64,000 nucleotides of DNA from Paenibacillus curdlanolyticus YK9 (GTDB taxonomy: Bacteria > Bacillota > Bacilli > Paenibacillales > Paenibacillaceae), in the NCBI RefSeq assembly GCF_000179615.1, contig NZ_AEDD01000001.1, positions 372,001-436,000 on the forward strand, in the 5' to 3' direction. The notes below the pieces were generated by a model. The model made no database searches, was not told the DNA's origin, and saw only the letters and a program-made list of their open reading frames with translations. Below, piece by piece: positions 53,301-62,011 of this stretch. Each line of letters begins with the position of its first letter. Within the stretch, counting starts at the first letter, position 1. Position numbers and translations under genes: made by a program.

Positions 53301-53332
53301 AGGCAGATGCGGCGCTAGTCGCCGCATCTGCC
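53301..53332 (+). other. GC-rich hairpin after the RND gene
   Basis: GGCAGATGCGGCG-ctagt-CGCCGCATCTGCC, a 13-base perfect stem but followed by CCGAAAC rather than a T-run; may protect the mRNA end ahead of the true terminator. Confidence 0.6.
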
Positions 53333-53341
53333 CCGAAACTA

Positions 53342-53383
53342 AAAAAGACCGTCTTAGCGTAACTGCTAAGACGGTCTTTTTGC
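53342..53383. terminator. Bidirectional terminator between the RND and YktB-like genes
   Basis: AAAAAGACCGTCTTAGC-gtaact-GCTAAGACGGTCTTTTT, perfect 12-base stem with T5 on each strand. Confidence 0.93.
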
Positions 53384-53402
53384 TCTTAATAAAGGCGATC
53401 TA

Positions 53403-54065
53403 TTATTGCTGTACAGCAAGGCGATACAGCGGCATCAACGCCTCATACGTTTTGAGAGCTTCTTCGAAAAGCGACTCGCCATCTTGCAATAACGCTTCTT
53501 CGAGCGGGAAGTGGCGACCGATGAGGAGCTCGGCGGACTTTACGTCGCGGAAGCGCACGAGTGCAGCCTGCCAATCCTGCTCGGACATTGTTTTTACAGG
53601 CGCAGCCTCTTTTTTCATATGATCCATCGAGATGACATAGTCGGAAGGGACGGTGCTTCGTACCGTATCCAAATGATTCAGCAGCGTTGTCGCCACTTGC
53701 GGCTTGGACGGGAGCTCGTAAATAAACGCCAGCCACATAAAGAGATGATCATCGAACAAGCCAAGCTGGAAGTGAGGATGCGCTTTATAGCCGCGCTTGT
53801 TTTCGCAGAGCGACATCCAGGTGTCCTTCGGCGGATTTACGGTGCGGCGGGCATGCTTGGCGATATGCAAGAACAGCTCGCCGCCTGCGGCTGGCGCCAA
53901 TTCAGCGGTGAGCTTTTCGCCAAGCGCGCGGAATTTGGGTTGGATCCGGGATTGAATGGCAGCCATTCGTTCGTCGAGACCGTTCAAATGAAAAACGTTA
54001 AAGTCATCGCGAACAAAGCCGGCCTCCTTGATTGGCAGGGTAGGGAGTATCGTTGTATTCGTCAT
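53403..54065 (-). CDS. DUF1054 family protein (YktB-like, UPF0637)
   Basis: 220 residues. The pattern GFVRDDFNVFHLNGLDERMAAIQSRIQPKF at the start, HIAKHARRTVNPPKDTWMSLCENKRGYKAHPHFQLGLFDDHLFMWLAFIYELPSK in the middle and YVISMDHMKKE are those of YktB. The family is a soluble fold of unknown role in Bacillales. AAGGAG precedes the start. It is 13 bases after the two-component pair and could be co-transcribed with it. Confidence 0.88.
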   Translation of the reverse strand: MTNTTILPTLPIKEAGFVRDDFNVFHLNGLDERMAAIQSRIQPKFRALGEKLTAELAPAAGGELFLHIAKHARRTVNPPKDTWMSLCENKRGYKAHPHFQLGLFDDHLFMWLAFIYELPSKPQVATTLLNHLDTVRSTVPSDYVISMDHMKKEAAPVKTMSEQDWQAALVRFRDVKSAELLIGRHFPLEEALLQDGESLFEEALKTYEALMPLYRLAVQQ

Positions 54066-54078
54066 TAGCAGTCGCTCC

Positions 54079-54741
54079 TTAAGGAAGTTTCAAGTAGAAG
54101 ATAGCAATTTGCGTTCGGTCGCGCAGCTCAAGCTTATTCAAAATGTCGGAAATATAGTTTTTGACGGTACCTTCGCTTAAGAATAAGGAGGCGGCGATTT
54201 CTTTATTGGACAATCCGTCCGCAATATGGCGGACGATCGATTGCTCGGCGGCGGTTAGGCCAAAGGGGGCGAGCTCTCGCTTCGGTTCGACGGCTTGCGC
54301 CTCAGGCGCCGGCCTGCTTGCTCCATTGCCGATCATGCCGGCAAGCTTGCGAGCGACGTCGGGGTGGATGAGCAGCGTTCCTTCATGTATCGTTTTGATC
54401 CCGCTGACGATTCGGCTCGGCGACACATTTTTAAGCATATAACCGTTAGCGCCGTTCCGGATCGCGGCGGCGATATATTCATCATCGTCGAACGTCGTGA
54501 GTACGAGCACCGCGGGCGGCCGTTCCATCAACTTGAGCAGCCTAGTGCCCTCCACGCCGTCACAGCCAGGCATGCGCATATCCATCACAACGACGTCGAT
54601 TTCGTTCTGTAATGCCATCTCATAGGCAGCACGCCCATCCGCGCAAGTGCCGACCACCTCTAGCTCGGGGTCGAGCCCGAGTATGACTTGCATGCTTTCT
54701 CTTATAAAAGGATCGTCATCGACAAGCAGCAGTCGAATCAT
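54079..54741 (-). CDS. lnrK: Response regulator, NarL/LuxR type (LnrK-like)
   Basis: 220 residues. Receiver domain with acidic triad VDDD (8-10) and phospho-Asp 54 (VVVMDMRMPG), KNVSPSR as the conserved Lys region, then a LuxR-type helix-turn-helix at about 155-215 (LTAAEQSIVRHIADGLSNKEIAASLFLSEGTVKNYISDILNKL). It overlaps the kinase by four bases. With the divergent three-gene ABC exporter this matches lnrK of B. subtilis in length and context; the symbol is by synteny and type, not a search. Confidence 0.82.
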   Translation of the reverse strand: MIRLLLVDDDPFIRESMQVILGLDPELEVVGTCADGRAAYEMALQNEIDVVVMDMRMPGCDGVEGTRLLKLMERPPAVLVLTTFDDDEYIAAAIRNGANGYMLKNVSPSRIVSGIKTIHEGTLLIHPDVARKLAGMIGNGASRPAPEAQAVEPKRELAPFGLTAAEQSIVRHIADGLSNKEIAASLFLSEGTVKNYISDILNKLELRDRTQIAIFYLKLP

Positions 54742-55913
54742 GAGTTCGTTCTCCTTTCCGCTTCCTCCGATACGTGCAGGGCGCGCTGGAGGGCTGGCAG
54801 CCTTGTCATGACGGCAAACTGCTCGTCAGCATGCCAAGTGACGGTTCCGCCGACAAGCGCTGCACGCTCGGACATGCCTCGCAGGCCTAAACCTGATTTG
54901 ATCGCGCCGCCCGGGATGGCGCCATTATTGGAAACCGTCAGCTGAATGCCCTCGTCCCCGCAAAAACGCAGCAGCACCTCGACGAAGGTGGCGCCGCCAT
55001 GCCGGACGGCATTCGTGATCGCTTCTTGTGCGTTGCGATACAAAATATACTCCATGCTAGGATATAGCGGTGCCGGATTTCCGTGCAGTGTGAAGCTGAC
55101 GTCAATGCCGAGCAGATCGCAGGACTCCTGTACGAGTCGATCGATCGCATAGATGCGGCTGTCCTCTTCGGGAGCAGCCAGCTTTCTAACGGTTTTGCGC
55201 ATCCGTTCCATGCTCTCCTGCAGCTGATCGCGTATTTGCTCTACCGTATGACGTGCCCGCTGCGTATCGATGTCGAACAGGTGCAAGGTAGCTTCCGACA
55301 TCATTTTGACGCGAATTAAGCGATGGCCCAGATCGTCATGAATATCTCTTGCGATCCGATTGCGCTCCTCGGTCTGAGCATATTGCTCAATTTGTGCCGC
55401 ATAATCCAGCAAGCGGCGGCGTGCGCCCTCCAGCTCTTCATGCTGGCTAGCCAAGCGCTCATAGAGCAGCTCCGCCCGTTGATGCTTCTCGTTATTCTGT
55501 CTTGCAGCGATGAGAATCGCAGCTAGCATAAGCCATAGCAGCGAAGCCGCGGCTATCAATTCCGCTGGTCTCTCGCTTAAGGAAGCGAGCTGAACCGCCA
55601 AGCCGCCCATTGTCCATAAGGCAAGGACGGCAGGACGGGCGCTCCTGGAATAGATCGCAATCAAGGTCGAATAGGGGAGCAGGAATAAATAACCTTCCCA
55701 TCGCTCGGATATGGCGCCAAAGCCGATAAGCTCAACGACAAGCAGCGGCACCGTTAATTTAGGGATGAGCTCGCTTAGCTTCACGGCCAGCAGGCCGAGC
55801 AGGATGGAGCTGATGAGTCCGTCGGCAGCGAAGCCAAGCGGCTGCGCGACAAGGGTAAGAATAGCTGGAATCACGATAAACAAATGGCGGAGCCATTTCA
55901 TTAGGCTGCTCAT
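54738..55913 (-). CDS. lnrJ: Sensor histidine kinase, HisKA_3 type (LnrJ-like)
   Basis: 391 residues from ATG 55913 (AGGAG ten bases upstream); an in-frame TTG at 55934 overlaps that site's neighbourhood and is less likely. Five to six membrane helices fill residues 1-140 with very short loops, a membrane-sensing layout as in DesK/LnrJ. DHp motif EERNRIARDIHDDLGHRL with the phospho-His near residue 192, then an ATPase domain with NAQEAITNAVRHGGATFVEV and SGLGLRGMSERAALVGG. Expected to sense membrane perturbation by polyene-like drugs, by analogy to linearmycin resistance. Confidence 0.8.
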   Translation of the reverse strand: MSSLMKWLRHLFIVIPAILTLVAQPLGFAADGLISSILLGLLAVKLSELIPKLTVPLLVVELIGFGAISERWEGYLFLLPYSTLIAIYSRSARPAVLALWTMGGLAVQLASLSERPAELIAAASLLWLMLAAILIAARQNNEKHQRAELLYERLASQHEELEGARRRLLDYAAQIEQYAQTEERNRIARDIHDDLGHRLIRVKMMSEATLHLFDIDTQRARHTVEQIRDQLQESMERMRKTVRKLAAPEEDSRIYAIDRLVQESCDLLGIDVSFTLHGNPAPLYPSMEYILYRNAQEAITNAVRHGGATFVEVLLRFCGDEGIQLTVSNNGAIPGGAIKSGLGLRGMSERAALVGGTVTWHADEQFAVMTRLPALQRALHVSEEAERRTNS

Positions 55914-55982
55914 GCTATGGCGTCTCCTAAGCAACAGTTTGTTTCATTATAGCATAGGAATTCAGCTCGGGCGGCGAATGAA

Positions 55983-56013
55983 AATGACTTTTGTCACCTC
56001 ATTCCAATGACTT
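55983..56013. promoter_or_regulatory. Candidate response-regulator site in the divergent gap
   Basis: ATGACTT occurs at 55984-55990 and again at 56007-56013 (23 bases apart, about two helix turns), and the first copy is part of the inverted repeat TGAC-TTTT-GTCA (55985-55996). A TACAAT at 56044-56049 could be the -10 of the exporter genes. Binding by the LnrK-like regulator is inference. Confidence 0.4.
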
Positions 56014-56086
56014 GAGAGACCTGTTATTCCCTAATGATTCCCTTACAATGAGTACAGGAAGCAAGTTCAGAAGGGATGGATGAGAG

Positions 56087-57028
56087 ATGAAGCTGGTGGA
56101 GCTGCGTGAGGTTGTCAAAAAATATGAAGAAGCCGTGACGGTGAATCACCTGTCGCTTGATATTGAGGAAGGCGAGATTTTCGGGCTGTTGGGGCCTAAC
56201 GGAGCAGGCAAAAGCACGACGATCGGAATGCTGTCTGGCTTGATCAGCGTAACGAGCGGAGACATTCAAGTTGGCGGGCATTCGATCAAGCGCCGTCCGC
56301 TTGACGTGAAACGGCAAATCGGGCTGGTGCCGCAGGATCTTGCGATATACGAGTATTTATCCGCTCGCGAGAATGTAACGTTCTTCGGAAAGCTGTACGG
56401 CCTTCGGGGCAAAATGCTCCGGGATCGCGTAGATGAGGCGCTCGCATTCGTCGGCTTGCTGGACCGCGCCAAGGATAAGCCGTCTACCTTCTCAGGGGGA
56501 ATGAAACGTAGGCTGAACATCGCTTGCGCAATCGTTCATCGGCCGAAGCTCATTATGATGGATGAGCCGACGGTTGGCATCGACCCGCAATCCCGCAATC
56601 ATATTCTGGAGTCTGTCCGCGAGCTCAATCGCCTAGGCTCGACCGTCATCTATACGAGCCACTACATGGAAGAGGTTGAAGCGATTTGCTCGCGAGTCGG
56701 CGTAATGGATCATGGCAAGCTGATTGCCTGCGGCACGAAGGAGCAGCTGCTCAGGCAGGCTGGGCAGGAGGAGAAGCTGCTGCTTGAGCTGGATCAGGAG
56801 TCGACTGGCGCGATGGACGAAATTCGCAATCATCCGCGCGTAAAACGCGTGACAACAACAGGCGAGCGGCTGCTTGAAGTGTTCGTGAAGGAGTCGACTA
56901 CCGTCCTGCAGGATTTGTTGTTCATTCTGAACAAGCATGGCATTGCGCTTCGAACGCTGACGCGAGTCGAGCCGGATTTGGAGTCGTTATTTTTGCATCT
57001 GACGGGCCGCACGCTGCGCGACAGCTAA
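56087..57028 (+). CDS. lnrL: ABC transporter ATP-binding protein (LnrL-like)
   Basis: 313 residues. Walker A GPNGAGKSTT at 36-45, Q-loop GLVPQDLAIYEYLSARENVTFFGKLYGLRG, signature FSGGMKRRLNIA, Walker B LIMMDEPTVGIDPQ, and a C-terminal extension (about 220-313) of the DrrA type that binds the permeases. Length equals LnrL of B. subtilis. GAAGGGATGG stands upstream. First gene of a three-gene exporter divergent from its regulator pair. Confidence 0.88.
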   Translation: MKLVELREVVKKYEEAVTVNHLSLDIEEGEIFGLLGPNGAGKSTTIGMLSGLISVTSGDIQVGGHSIKRRPLDVKRQIGLVPQDLAIYEYLSARENVTFFGKLYGLRGKMLRDRVDEALAFVGLLDRAKDKPSTFSGGMKRRLNIACAIVHRPKLIMMDEPTVGIDPQSRNHILESVRELNRLGSTVIYTSHYMEEVEAICSRVGVMDHGKLIACGTKEQLLRQAGQEEKLLLELDQESTGAMDEIRNHPRVKRVTTTGERLLEVFVKESTTVLQDLLFILNKHGIALRTLTRVEPDLESLFLHLTGRTLRDS

Positions 57029-57054
57029 TTCAAGCGAGAGGGGAGAAGTTCGTA

Positions 57055-58224
57055 ATGGGCGTATGGTGGACGTTGGCTCGATATGAGCTGTTGAAATATA
57101 GCCGGATGCGCAGCGTGTTAGCCATTCTGTTTGGCTTGCCGCTCCTGATCATTCTATTGCTGGGCAATGCATTCGGAGGCGAGATGAAATCGGCGAAGGT
57201 AGCGCTGGCGATTCAGGATCAGGGTGAGCTCCGCGAGCAGGTCCAAACCTATTGGCACTCGGATGCACTCGGCAAATTCGTGGAAATTGAGGATGCGGCG
57301 TCGGAGGAAGAGGTCAAGTCGCTGGTCGAATCGGGCGGAGCCGATTATGGCGTCGTCGTACCAGCAGCTTTCTCCAAAAATGTGATGGCAGCACAGCCAG
57401 CGCATTGGGAGCTGCTCCCAGGCAGCAAGGTAGAGAAAAATATAGCGGTTGAGGCGGTCGTCGAGCGTTTCTTGGCCGAGGCGGAATTACGCCAATCAGC
57501 AGCGATAGCAGGCTATCCATTGCCCCAGCAGGGAGGGGCAGCTGAGGCGGAAGAAACCCCGAGTGACGAGTCGCTTGTTACGATAGGGACGCTTGGCGCA
57601 GGTAGCGATGAAGCGTTCGGCTCCGTCTCGCCCATCCAGTATTATGCGGGCGCTTATCTGATCATGTTCCTTCTCTACGCAGGCATGTCCGGCACAACGG
57701 CGCTCATGACCGAACGAGAGCGGGGAACGCTTCAACGGATTTTCTCGCAGCCGGTATCCGGCATTAGCGTGCTGTGCGGCAAATTAGGCGGTGCTTTCTT
57801 GTTGGGCATTTTGCAAGCTGTTGTTATTGTAGGCTTTACAGCTAACGTATATGGCGTACACTGGGGCGCTCACATGGAGCTGCTTGCAATCGTCTGCATT
57901 CTGACCATCGTGGCAGGCATCGGGCTGGCACTGATCATCGCATCGATTGTACGAACGGTGAAAGCGATGCAGTCCGTGTTCTCCATTTTCTCCTTCGTTG
58001 CGGCGTTCGTAAGCGGGAGCATGGTTGCAAACATTGGCGGCATCATCGATAAGATCGGCCGCTTTACGATTAATTTTTGGGCAATGAAAGGATTGAGGGG
58101 GATTATGATGGGGACCGGCGGTGCGGAAGTATGGGGACAAATCGGCGTATTGGCTGCGATTGCTGCCGTTCTAATCTCGGTAGGAGCATTACGATTGTCC
58201 AAGGTGGTGAACCAGCATGTCTAG
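57055..58224 (+). CDS. lnrM: ABC-2 type permease (LnrM-like)
   Basis: 389 residues. N-terminal helix at about 22-40, an outside domain to about residue 200, then five to six helices. The ABC-2 signature is MTERERGTLQRIFSQPVSG (about 218-236), followed by GKLGGAFLLGILQAVVIVGFTANVYGVHWG. It pairs with the next permease as a heterodimer. GAGGGGAGAAG lies upstream; its end overlaps lnrN by eight bases. Slight Glu/Pro-rich patch near residue 160 (AEAEETPSDE). Confidence 0.85.
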   Translation: MGVWWTLARYELLKYSRMRSVLAILFGLPLLIILLLGNAFGGEMKSAKVALAIQDQGELREQVQTYWHSDALGKFVEIEDAASEEEVKSLVESGGADYGVVVPAAFSKNVMAAQPAHWELLPGSKVEKNIAVEAVVERFLAEAELRQSAAIAGYPLPQQGGAAEAEETPSDESLVTIGTLGAGSDEAFGSVSPIQYYAGAYLIMFLLYAGMSGTTALMTERERGTLQRIFSQPVSGISVLCGKLGGAFLLGILQAVVIVGFTANVYGVHWGAHMELLAIVCILTIVAGIGLALIIASIVRTVKAMQSVFSIFSFVAAFVSGSMVANIGGIIDKIGRFTINFWAMKGLRGIMMGTGGAEVWGQIGVLAAIAAVLISVGALRLSKVVNQHV

Positions 58225-59368
58225 TCTCGTTATTGCAGGTCAACTGGTTCGCCGGATGCTGGGCACCCGCAAAGATATATTTTTTTCGCTGCTCCTGCCC
58301 GCTATCGTGCTAGCTGTCATCATCGGCTTTGTCGCATCCCAGCAAGATCGCGCTGCTGTGATCGAGGTGACGAATAAGGATCAAGGGTCGTTCGGCAAGG
58401 CGGTCGTCGAGCGGCTTCAGCAGGAGAAGAAGTTTACGATCAAATGGCTGAATGACGAAACGGAAGAGCAGCGCAAGGAAAGCGTAATGGACGAGAAAGC
58501 AGACGCCGCCATCTTCATACCGGCTAATTATTCCAGCCAACTGCTTAGCGGCAAGCAGCCGAAACTAGCGATGTACCGCATGAATGAGCAATTATGGAAT
58601 GCGTCGCTTGCCTTGTCGCTTCAAGCCGAGACGGCTCGGCAGCACCATGCTGCGCTGCTGCTGCAGTCCTCCCATGCGCTGAACGAGCATCATTTGACGG
58701 CATTGCTGGATAAAAGGGAGCAGCTCATTCGAGCGGACCAAACGCCGACAGCGCTAGGCATTGCCAAAGAACAGCCGATTACAGTCGGCATCATGCTGCT
58801 GTTTGTTTTGATCCTTGCTACGCGCTCCATTAGCCTCGTCATGGAGGATCGCGAGAAACGGACGATGGCGCGCATGTTCGCTGCTCCTGTCCGAGCAGTT
58901 GACATCGCAGTCGGCAACTTCTTGGGCAGCGTAGCTACTGGAACGATGCAGCTGTTGATCATGGTCGGCTTGTCGTGCTACGCATTCGGCTACGATCCCG
59001 GATTTTCGCCAGCGATGCTGTTCCTTGTGCTGGAATGCTTCTTGTTCGCAGCGGTTGGACTGTGCTCCGCGATAGCTGGTTTAGTGCGCAACGGCATTCA
59101 GCTTGGCCAGATCAGCAATTTGATCATTACTCCGACTTGCATGATCAGCGGATGCTTCTGGCCGGTTTCGTTTATGCCGGACTATATGCAGAAGCTTGCT
59201 AATGCAACGCCGCAGCTGTGGGCGATCGAAGCGATCAATCGCCTGTCGATGGGCCATGGACTTCATAACGCGGTGATGCCGATCCTCATTTTGGTGCTGT
59301 TTGCCGCTGTGCTGCTTGCGTTCGGCGCTGTCGTCCTTCGGCCGAGCCGGGGAGCAATTGGAAGCTGA
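58217..59368 (+). CDS. lnrN: ABC-2 type permease (LnrN-like)
   Basis: 383 residues, same layout as the previous permease: one N-terminal helix (about 20-38), outside domain, and the C-terminal helices with VMEDREKRTMARMFAAPVRAVDIAVGNFLGSVATGTMQLLIMVGL. The two permeases are diverged paralogs, as in LnrM/LnrN. The gene is followed by no clear terminator before the TPP riboswitch about 70 bases later, so read-through into the leader is possible. Confidence 0.85.
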   Translation: MSSLVIAGQLVRRMLGTRKDIFFSLLLPAIVLAVIIGFVASQQDRAAVIEVTNKDQGSFGKAVVERLQQEKKFTIKWLNDETEEQRKESVMDEKADAAIFIPANYSSQLLSGKQPKLAMYRMNEQLWNASLALSLQAETARQHHAALLLQSSHALNEHHLTALLDKREQLIRADQTPTALGIAKEQPITVGIMLLFVLILATRSISLVMEDREKRTMARMFAAPVRAVDIAVGNFLGSVATGTMQLLIMVGLSCYAFGYDPGFSPAMLFLVLECFLFAAVGLCSAIAGLVRNGIQLGQISNLIITPTCMISGCFWPVSFMPDYMQKLANATPQLWAIEAINRLSMGHGLHNAVMPILILVLFAAVLLAFGAVVLRPSRGAIGS

Positions 59369-59440
59369 TGGCTGCGTCCTCCAGCAGAAGATATGCATTG
59401 TAATTTATGGCGAGATGTAATACACTGATCGCAATTGCAT

Positions 59441-59530
59441 ATCTCGGGAGCTTGTGGAAGCAGGCTGAGAGTACGGCTAATCCGTCGTAGACCGTTGAAC
59501 CTGTTGGATAATGCCATCGTAGGGACGCGT
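59441..59530 (+). promoter_or_regulatory. TPP riboswitch (THI element)
   Basis: Aptamer landmarks in order: ATCTCGGGAGC at the 5' helix, CTGAGA at 59465-59470, then ACCGTTGAACCTG and GGATAATGCCATCGTAGGGA (59507-59526). The expression platform is the hairpin CGCTTTGC-ttgcacctgcag-GCAAAGCG with T7 at 59556-59590, 32 bases before thiM. TPP binding would favour termination. Confidence 0.95.
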
Positions 59531-59555
59531 ATCACGCTAAAGTGATGATTAATAG

Positions 59556-59590
59556 CGCTTTGCTTGCACCTGCAGGCAAAGCGTTTTTTT
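59556..59590 (+). terminator. Terminator of the TPP riboswitch expression platform
   Basis: Eight-base stem CGCTTTGC/GCAAAGCG followed by T7. Confidence 0.88.
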
Positions 59591-59621
59591 GTATTTATAT
59601 ACATAGGGAGAGTTAAAAGAG

Positions 59622-60434
59622 ATGGATATACAGCATGCAGCGGAGCTGCTAGGGAAGGTCAGAGCGCTAAACCCGCTTGTAACGAGCATGACCAACGTCG
59701 TCGTGACGAATTTTACAGCGAATGGCTTGCTTGCGTTGGGAGCGTCGCCGATCATGGCCTATGCGAAGGAAGAAGTAGCCGATATCGCACGCATATCGAG
59801 CGCACTCGTTCTCAACATTGGCACGTTGAATGAAACGGATGTTGCAGCTATGAAAATCGCAGGCGCTTCGGCGAATGCGCATGGTGTTCCAGTTATTTTT
59901 GACCCGGTAGGCGCAGGAGCAACGGCATATCGGACACGCGTATCGCAAGCGATCATGAGCGAGCTGAACGTTGCCGTCATTCGGGGCAACGCGGCGGAGA
60001 TCGCGAACGTGATCGGCCGCGAATGGCAAATTAAAGGGGTAGACGCAGGGACCGGCGAGGGCAATGCGGCAGAACTGGCGCAGGCAGCGGCACGCCAGCT
60101 GAACACAGTGGCGGTTATTACCGGCAAAGACGATGTTGTTTCCGACGGGACGCGGACGATCACCGTCCATAATGGCGATGCGATTTTGACGCGCGTTACA
60201 GGAACAGGCTGCTTGCTCACCTCTGTCATTGGCGCGTTCACGGCCGTGGAGCAGGATCGCGTGCAGGCTTCAGCTGCTGCATTGATCGTTTATGGCGTTG
60301 CAGCGGAGATTGCGGCTAGCAAGACCAAGGAGCAAGGGCCGGGCAGCTTCCAGATCGCGTTTTTGAACCAATTGTCGCTAGTATCGCCGGAAGATGTGCT
60401 GCGGCTTGGCAAGCTGACGAGCCAGCACGAATAG
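59622..60434 (+). CDS. thiM: Hydroxyethylthiazole kinase
   Basis: 270 residues, ribokinase-like fold. It phosphorylates 4-methyl-5-hydroxyethylthiazole for salvage into thiamine. Motifs: [35 protein letters not shown] at the N-terminus, [14 protein letters not shown] (about 90-103), RGNAAEI, and the catalytic [15 protein letters not shown] with the conserved G-T-G-C. AGGGAGAG precedes the ATG. First gene of the TPP-controlled operon. Confidence 0.96.
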   Translation: MDIQHAAELLGKVRALNPLVTSMTNVVVTNFTANGLLALGASPIMAYAKEEVADIARISSALVLNIGTLNETDVAAMKIAGASANAHGVPVIFDPVGAGATAYRTRVSQAIMSELNVAVIRGNAAEIANVIGREWQIKGVDAGTGEGNAAELAQAAARQLNTVAVITGKDDVVSDGTRTITVHNGDAILTRVTGTGCLLTSVIGAFTAVEQDRVQASAAALIVYGVAAEIAASKTKEQGPGSFQIAFLNQLSLVSPEDVLRLGKLTSQHE

Positions 60435-60467
60435 GGCATTGATTTTGCATAGAGTAGGAGAATGGGC

Positions 60468-61313
60468 ATGGCAGCAATTGCAAGAGCATTAACGATAGCG
60501 GGCTCTGATAGCGGCGGGGGAGCGGGCATTCAAGCCGATTTAAAAACCTTTCAGGAGCTAGGCGTTTACGGAATGACGGCTTTAACCGCCGTGACGGCGC
60601 AGAACACGCTGGGCGTTCAAGGGATCTATCCGATGTCGGTGGAAGCGGTGCAGCAACAAATGGATGCGATCGGCGAAGATATCGGCACGGATGCAGTGAA
60701 GACGGGCATGCTGTTCAACAGCGACATCATTCGCGGCGTTAGCGAGAAGCTCGTGCAATATCGTTGGGACAAGGTCGTTGTAGATCCCGTTATGATTGCA
60801 AAAGGCGGCTCCGTGCTGCTGTTGGAGGAGGCCGTTCGCGCGCTGCGCGACATCCTTCTGCCGCTGTCGCTAGTCGTGACGCCTAACGTGCCAGAAGCTG
60901 AATTGATTGCGGGCATTTCGATTCAAGGGCTCGACGGGCGAAAAGAAGCAGCGCGCATCATAGCTGATCTTGGCGCGAGGCATGTCGTGATGAAGGGCGG
61001 CCACGATGAGTCGAATCCGGATGAAGTGATCGACTTGTTGTTCGACGGACGGGACTTTTACGAATTCTGCGGGCCGCGGTTCGTCACTCGCCATACCCAT
61101 GGCACAGGCTGTACGTTCGCAGCAGCCGTTACGGCGGAGCTGGCCAAAGGGCGCACGGTCGTGCAAGCCGTCGAATTGGCAAAGGCGTTCATTCAGGCCG
61201 CCATCGCAGAGCCGCTGCGATTAGGACAAGGCCATGGCCCGACGAATCATTGGGCCTATCGGAAGCAGCACGGATTCGCGCATCCCACTCATGAAAGCGG
61301 TGCGGGCGAATGA
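60468..61313 (+). CDS. thiD: Hydroxymethylpyrimidine / phosphomethylpyrimidine kinase
   Basis: 281 residues from ATG 60468; TAGGAG lies seven bases upstream of it and only one base before the alternative ATG at 60462. Ribokinase fold: ALTIAGSDSGGGAGIQADLKTFQELGVYGMTALTAVTAQNT, VVDPVMIAKGGSVLL, TPNVPEAELI and the C-terminal THGTGCTFAAAVTAELAKG with catalytic GTGC. It phosphorylates HMP to HMP-PP. It overlaps thiE by four bases. Confidence 0.96.
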   Translation: MAAIARALTIAGSDSGGGAGIQADLKTFQELGVYGMTALTAVTAQNTLGVQGIYPMSVEAVQQQMDAIGEDIGTDAVKTGMLFNSDIIRGVSEKLVQYRWDKVVVDPVMIAKGGSVLLLEEAVRALRDILLPLSLVVTPNVPEAELIAGISIQGLDGRKEAARIIADLGARHVVMKGGHDESNPDEVIDLLFDGRDFYEFCGPRFVTRHTHGTGCTFAAAVTAELAKGRTVVQAVELAKAFIQAAIAEPLRLGQGHGPTNHWAYRKQHGFAHPTHESGAGE

Positions 61314-62011
61314 GTGCTTCGCAATGGCAGCAGGAGGAGCAGCTTCGCCGGCTCCTTTCGGTCTATTTGATCATGGGCAGCAACAACTGCCTGAAGGATC
61401 CGATGGTGGTGTTGGAGGAAGCGATACAGGGCGGCATCACGATGTTCCAGTATCGCGAGAAGGGGAGCGGCGCGCTGGCAGGCGACGAGCGTTTTTCCCT
61501 TGCAAGCAGGCTGCGCGGCAAATGCCGGGAGCATCATATTCCGTTCATCGTGAACGATGACGTTGATCTTGCGTTGGCGCTTGATGCAGATGGCGTGCAT
61601 GTTGGGCAAGAGGATGAGAATGCCTCAGCGGTTAGGCGGCGGATCGGCGCCGATCGGATATTGGGCGTGTCTGCTTATGACTTGCCAGAAGCGGAAGCTG
61701 CGATTCGGATGGGTGCCGACTATTTGGGCGTGGGACCGCTGTATCGCACGCAAACGAAGGAGGATGCCAAGGCGGCATCCGGCCTTGACGTTATTGCGTC
61801 GATGCGAATGCAGCATATACGCATTCCAATCGTAGGCATTGGCGGCATTAGGCCAGACAATGCGGAGCAAGTCATTGGGGCGGGAGCGGATGGCGTTTCC
61901 GTCATTACGGCAATCACGCATGCCGGGGACGAACGGTCAGCGACGAAGGCGCTGAGCGATGCCGTTGAGCGAGGCCTTCACAATCGCGCGAAAGGAGGGT
62001 ATTTCTTATGA
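61310..62011 (+). CDS. thiE: Thiamine-phosphate synthase
   Basis: 233 residues, TIM barrel that joins HMP-PP and thiazole phosphate. Motifs: GGITMFQYREKGSG (about 43-56), PFIVNDDVDLALALDADGVHVGQED, GVSAYDLPEAEAAIRMGADYLGVGPLYRTQTKEDA and PIVGIGGI...GADGVSVITAIT near the C-terminus. It starts at the ATGA overlap with thiD and ends at an ATGA overlap with the permease gene, so the three are tightly coupled. Confidence 0.96.
   Translation: MSASQWQQEEQLRRLLSVYLIMGSNNCLKDPMVVLEEAIQGGITMFQYREKGSGALAGDERFSLASRLRGKCREHHIPFIVNDDVDLALALDADGVHVGQEDENASAVRRRIGADRILGVSAYDLPEAEAAIRMGADYLGVGPLYRTQTKEDAKAASGLDVIASMRMQHIRIPIVGIGGIRPDNAEQVIGAGADGVSVITAITHAGDERSATKALSDAVERGLHNRAKGGYFL

Noticed and set aside
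53301-53332. First hairpin after the RND gene as terminator
   Set aside because: Perfect stem but no T-run; the next hairpin ten bases on is the real terminator.
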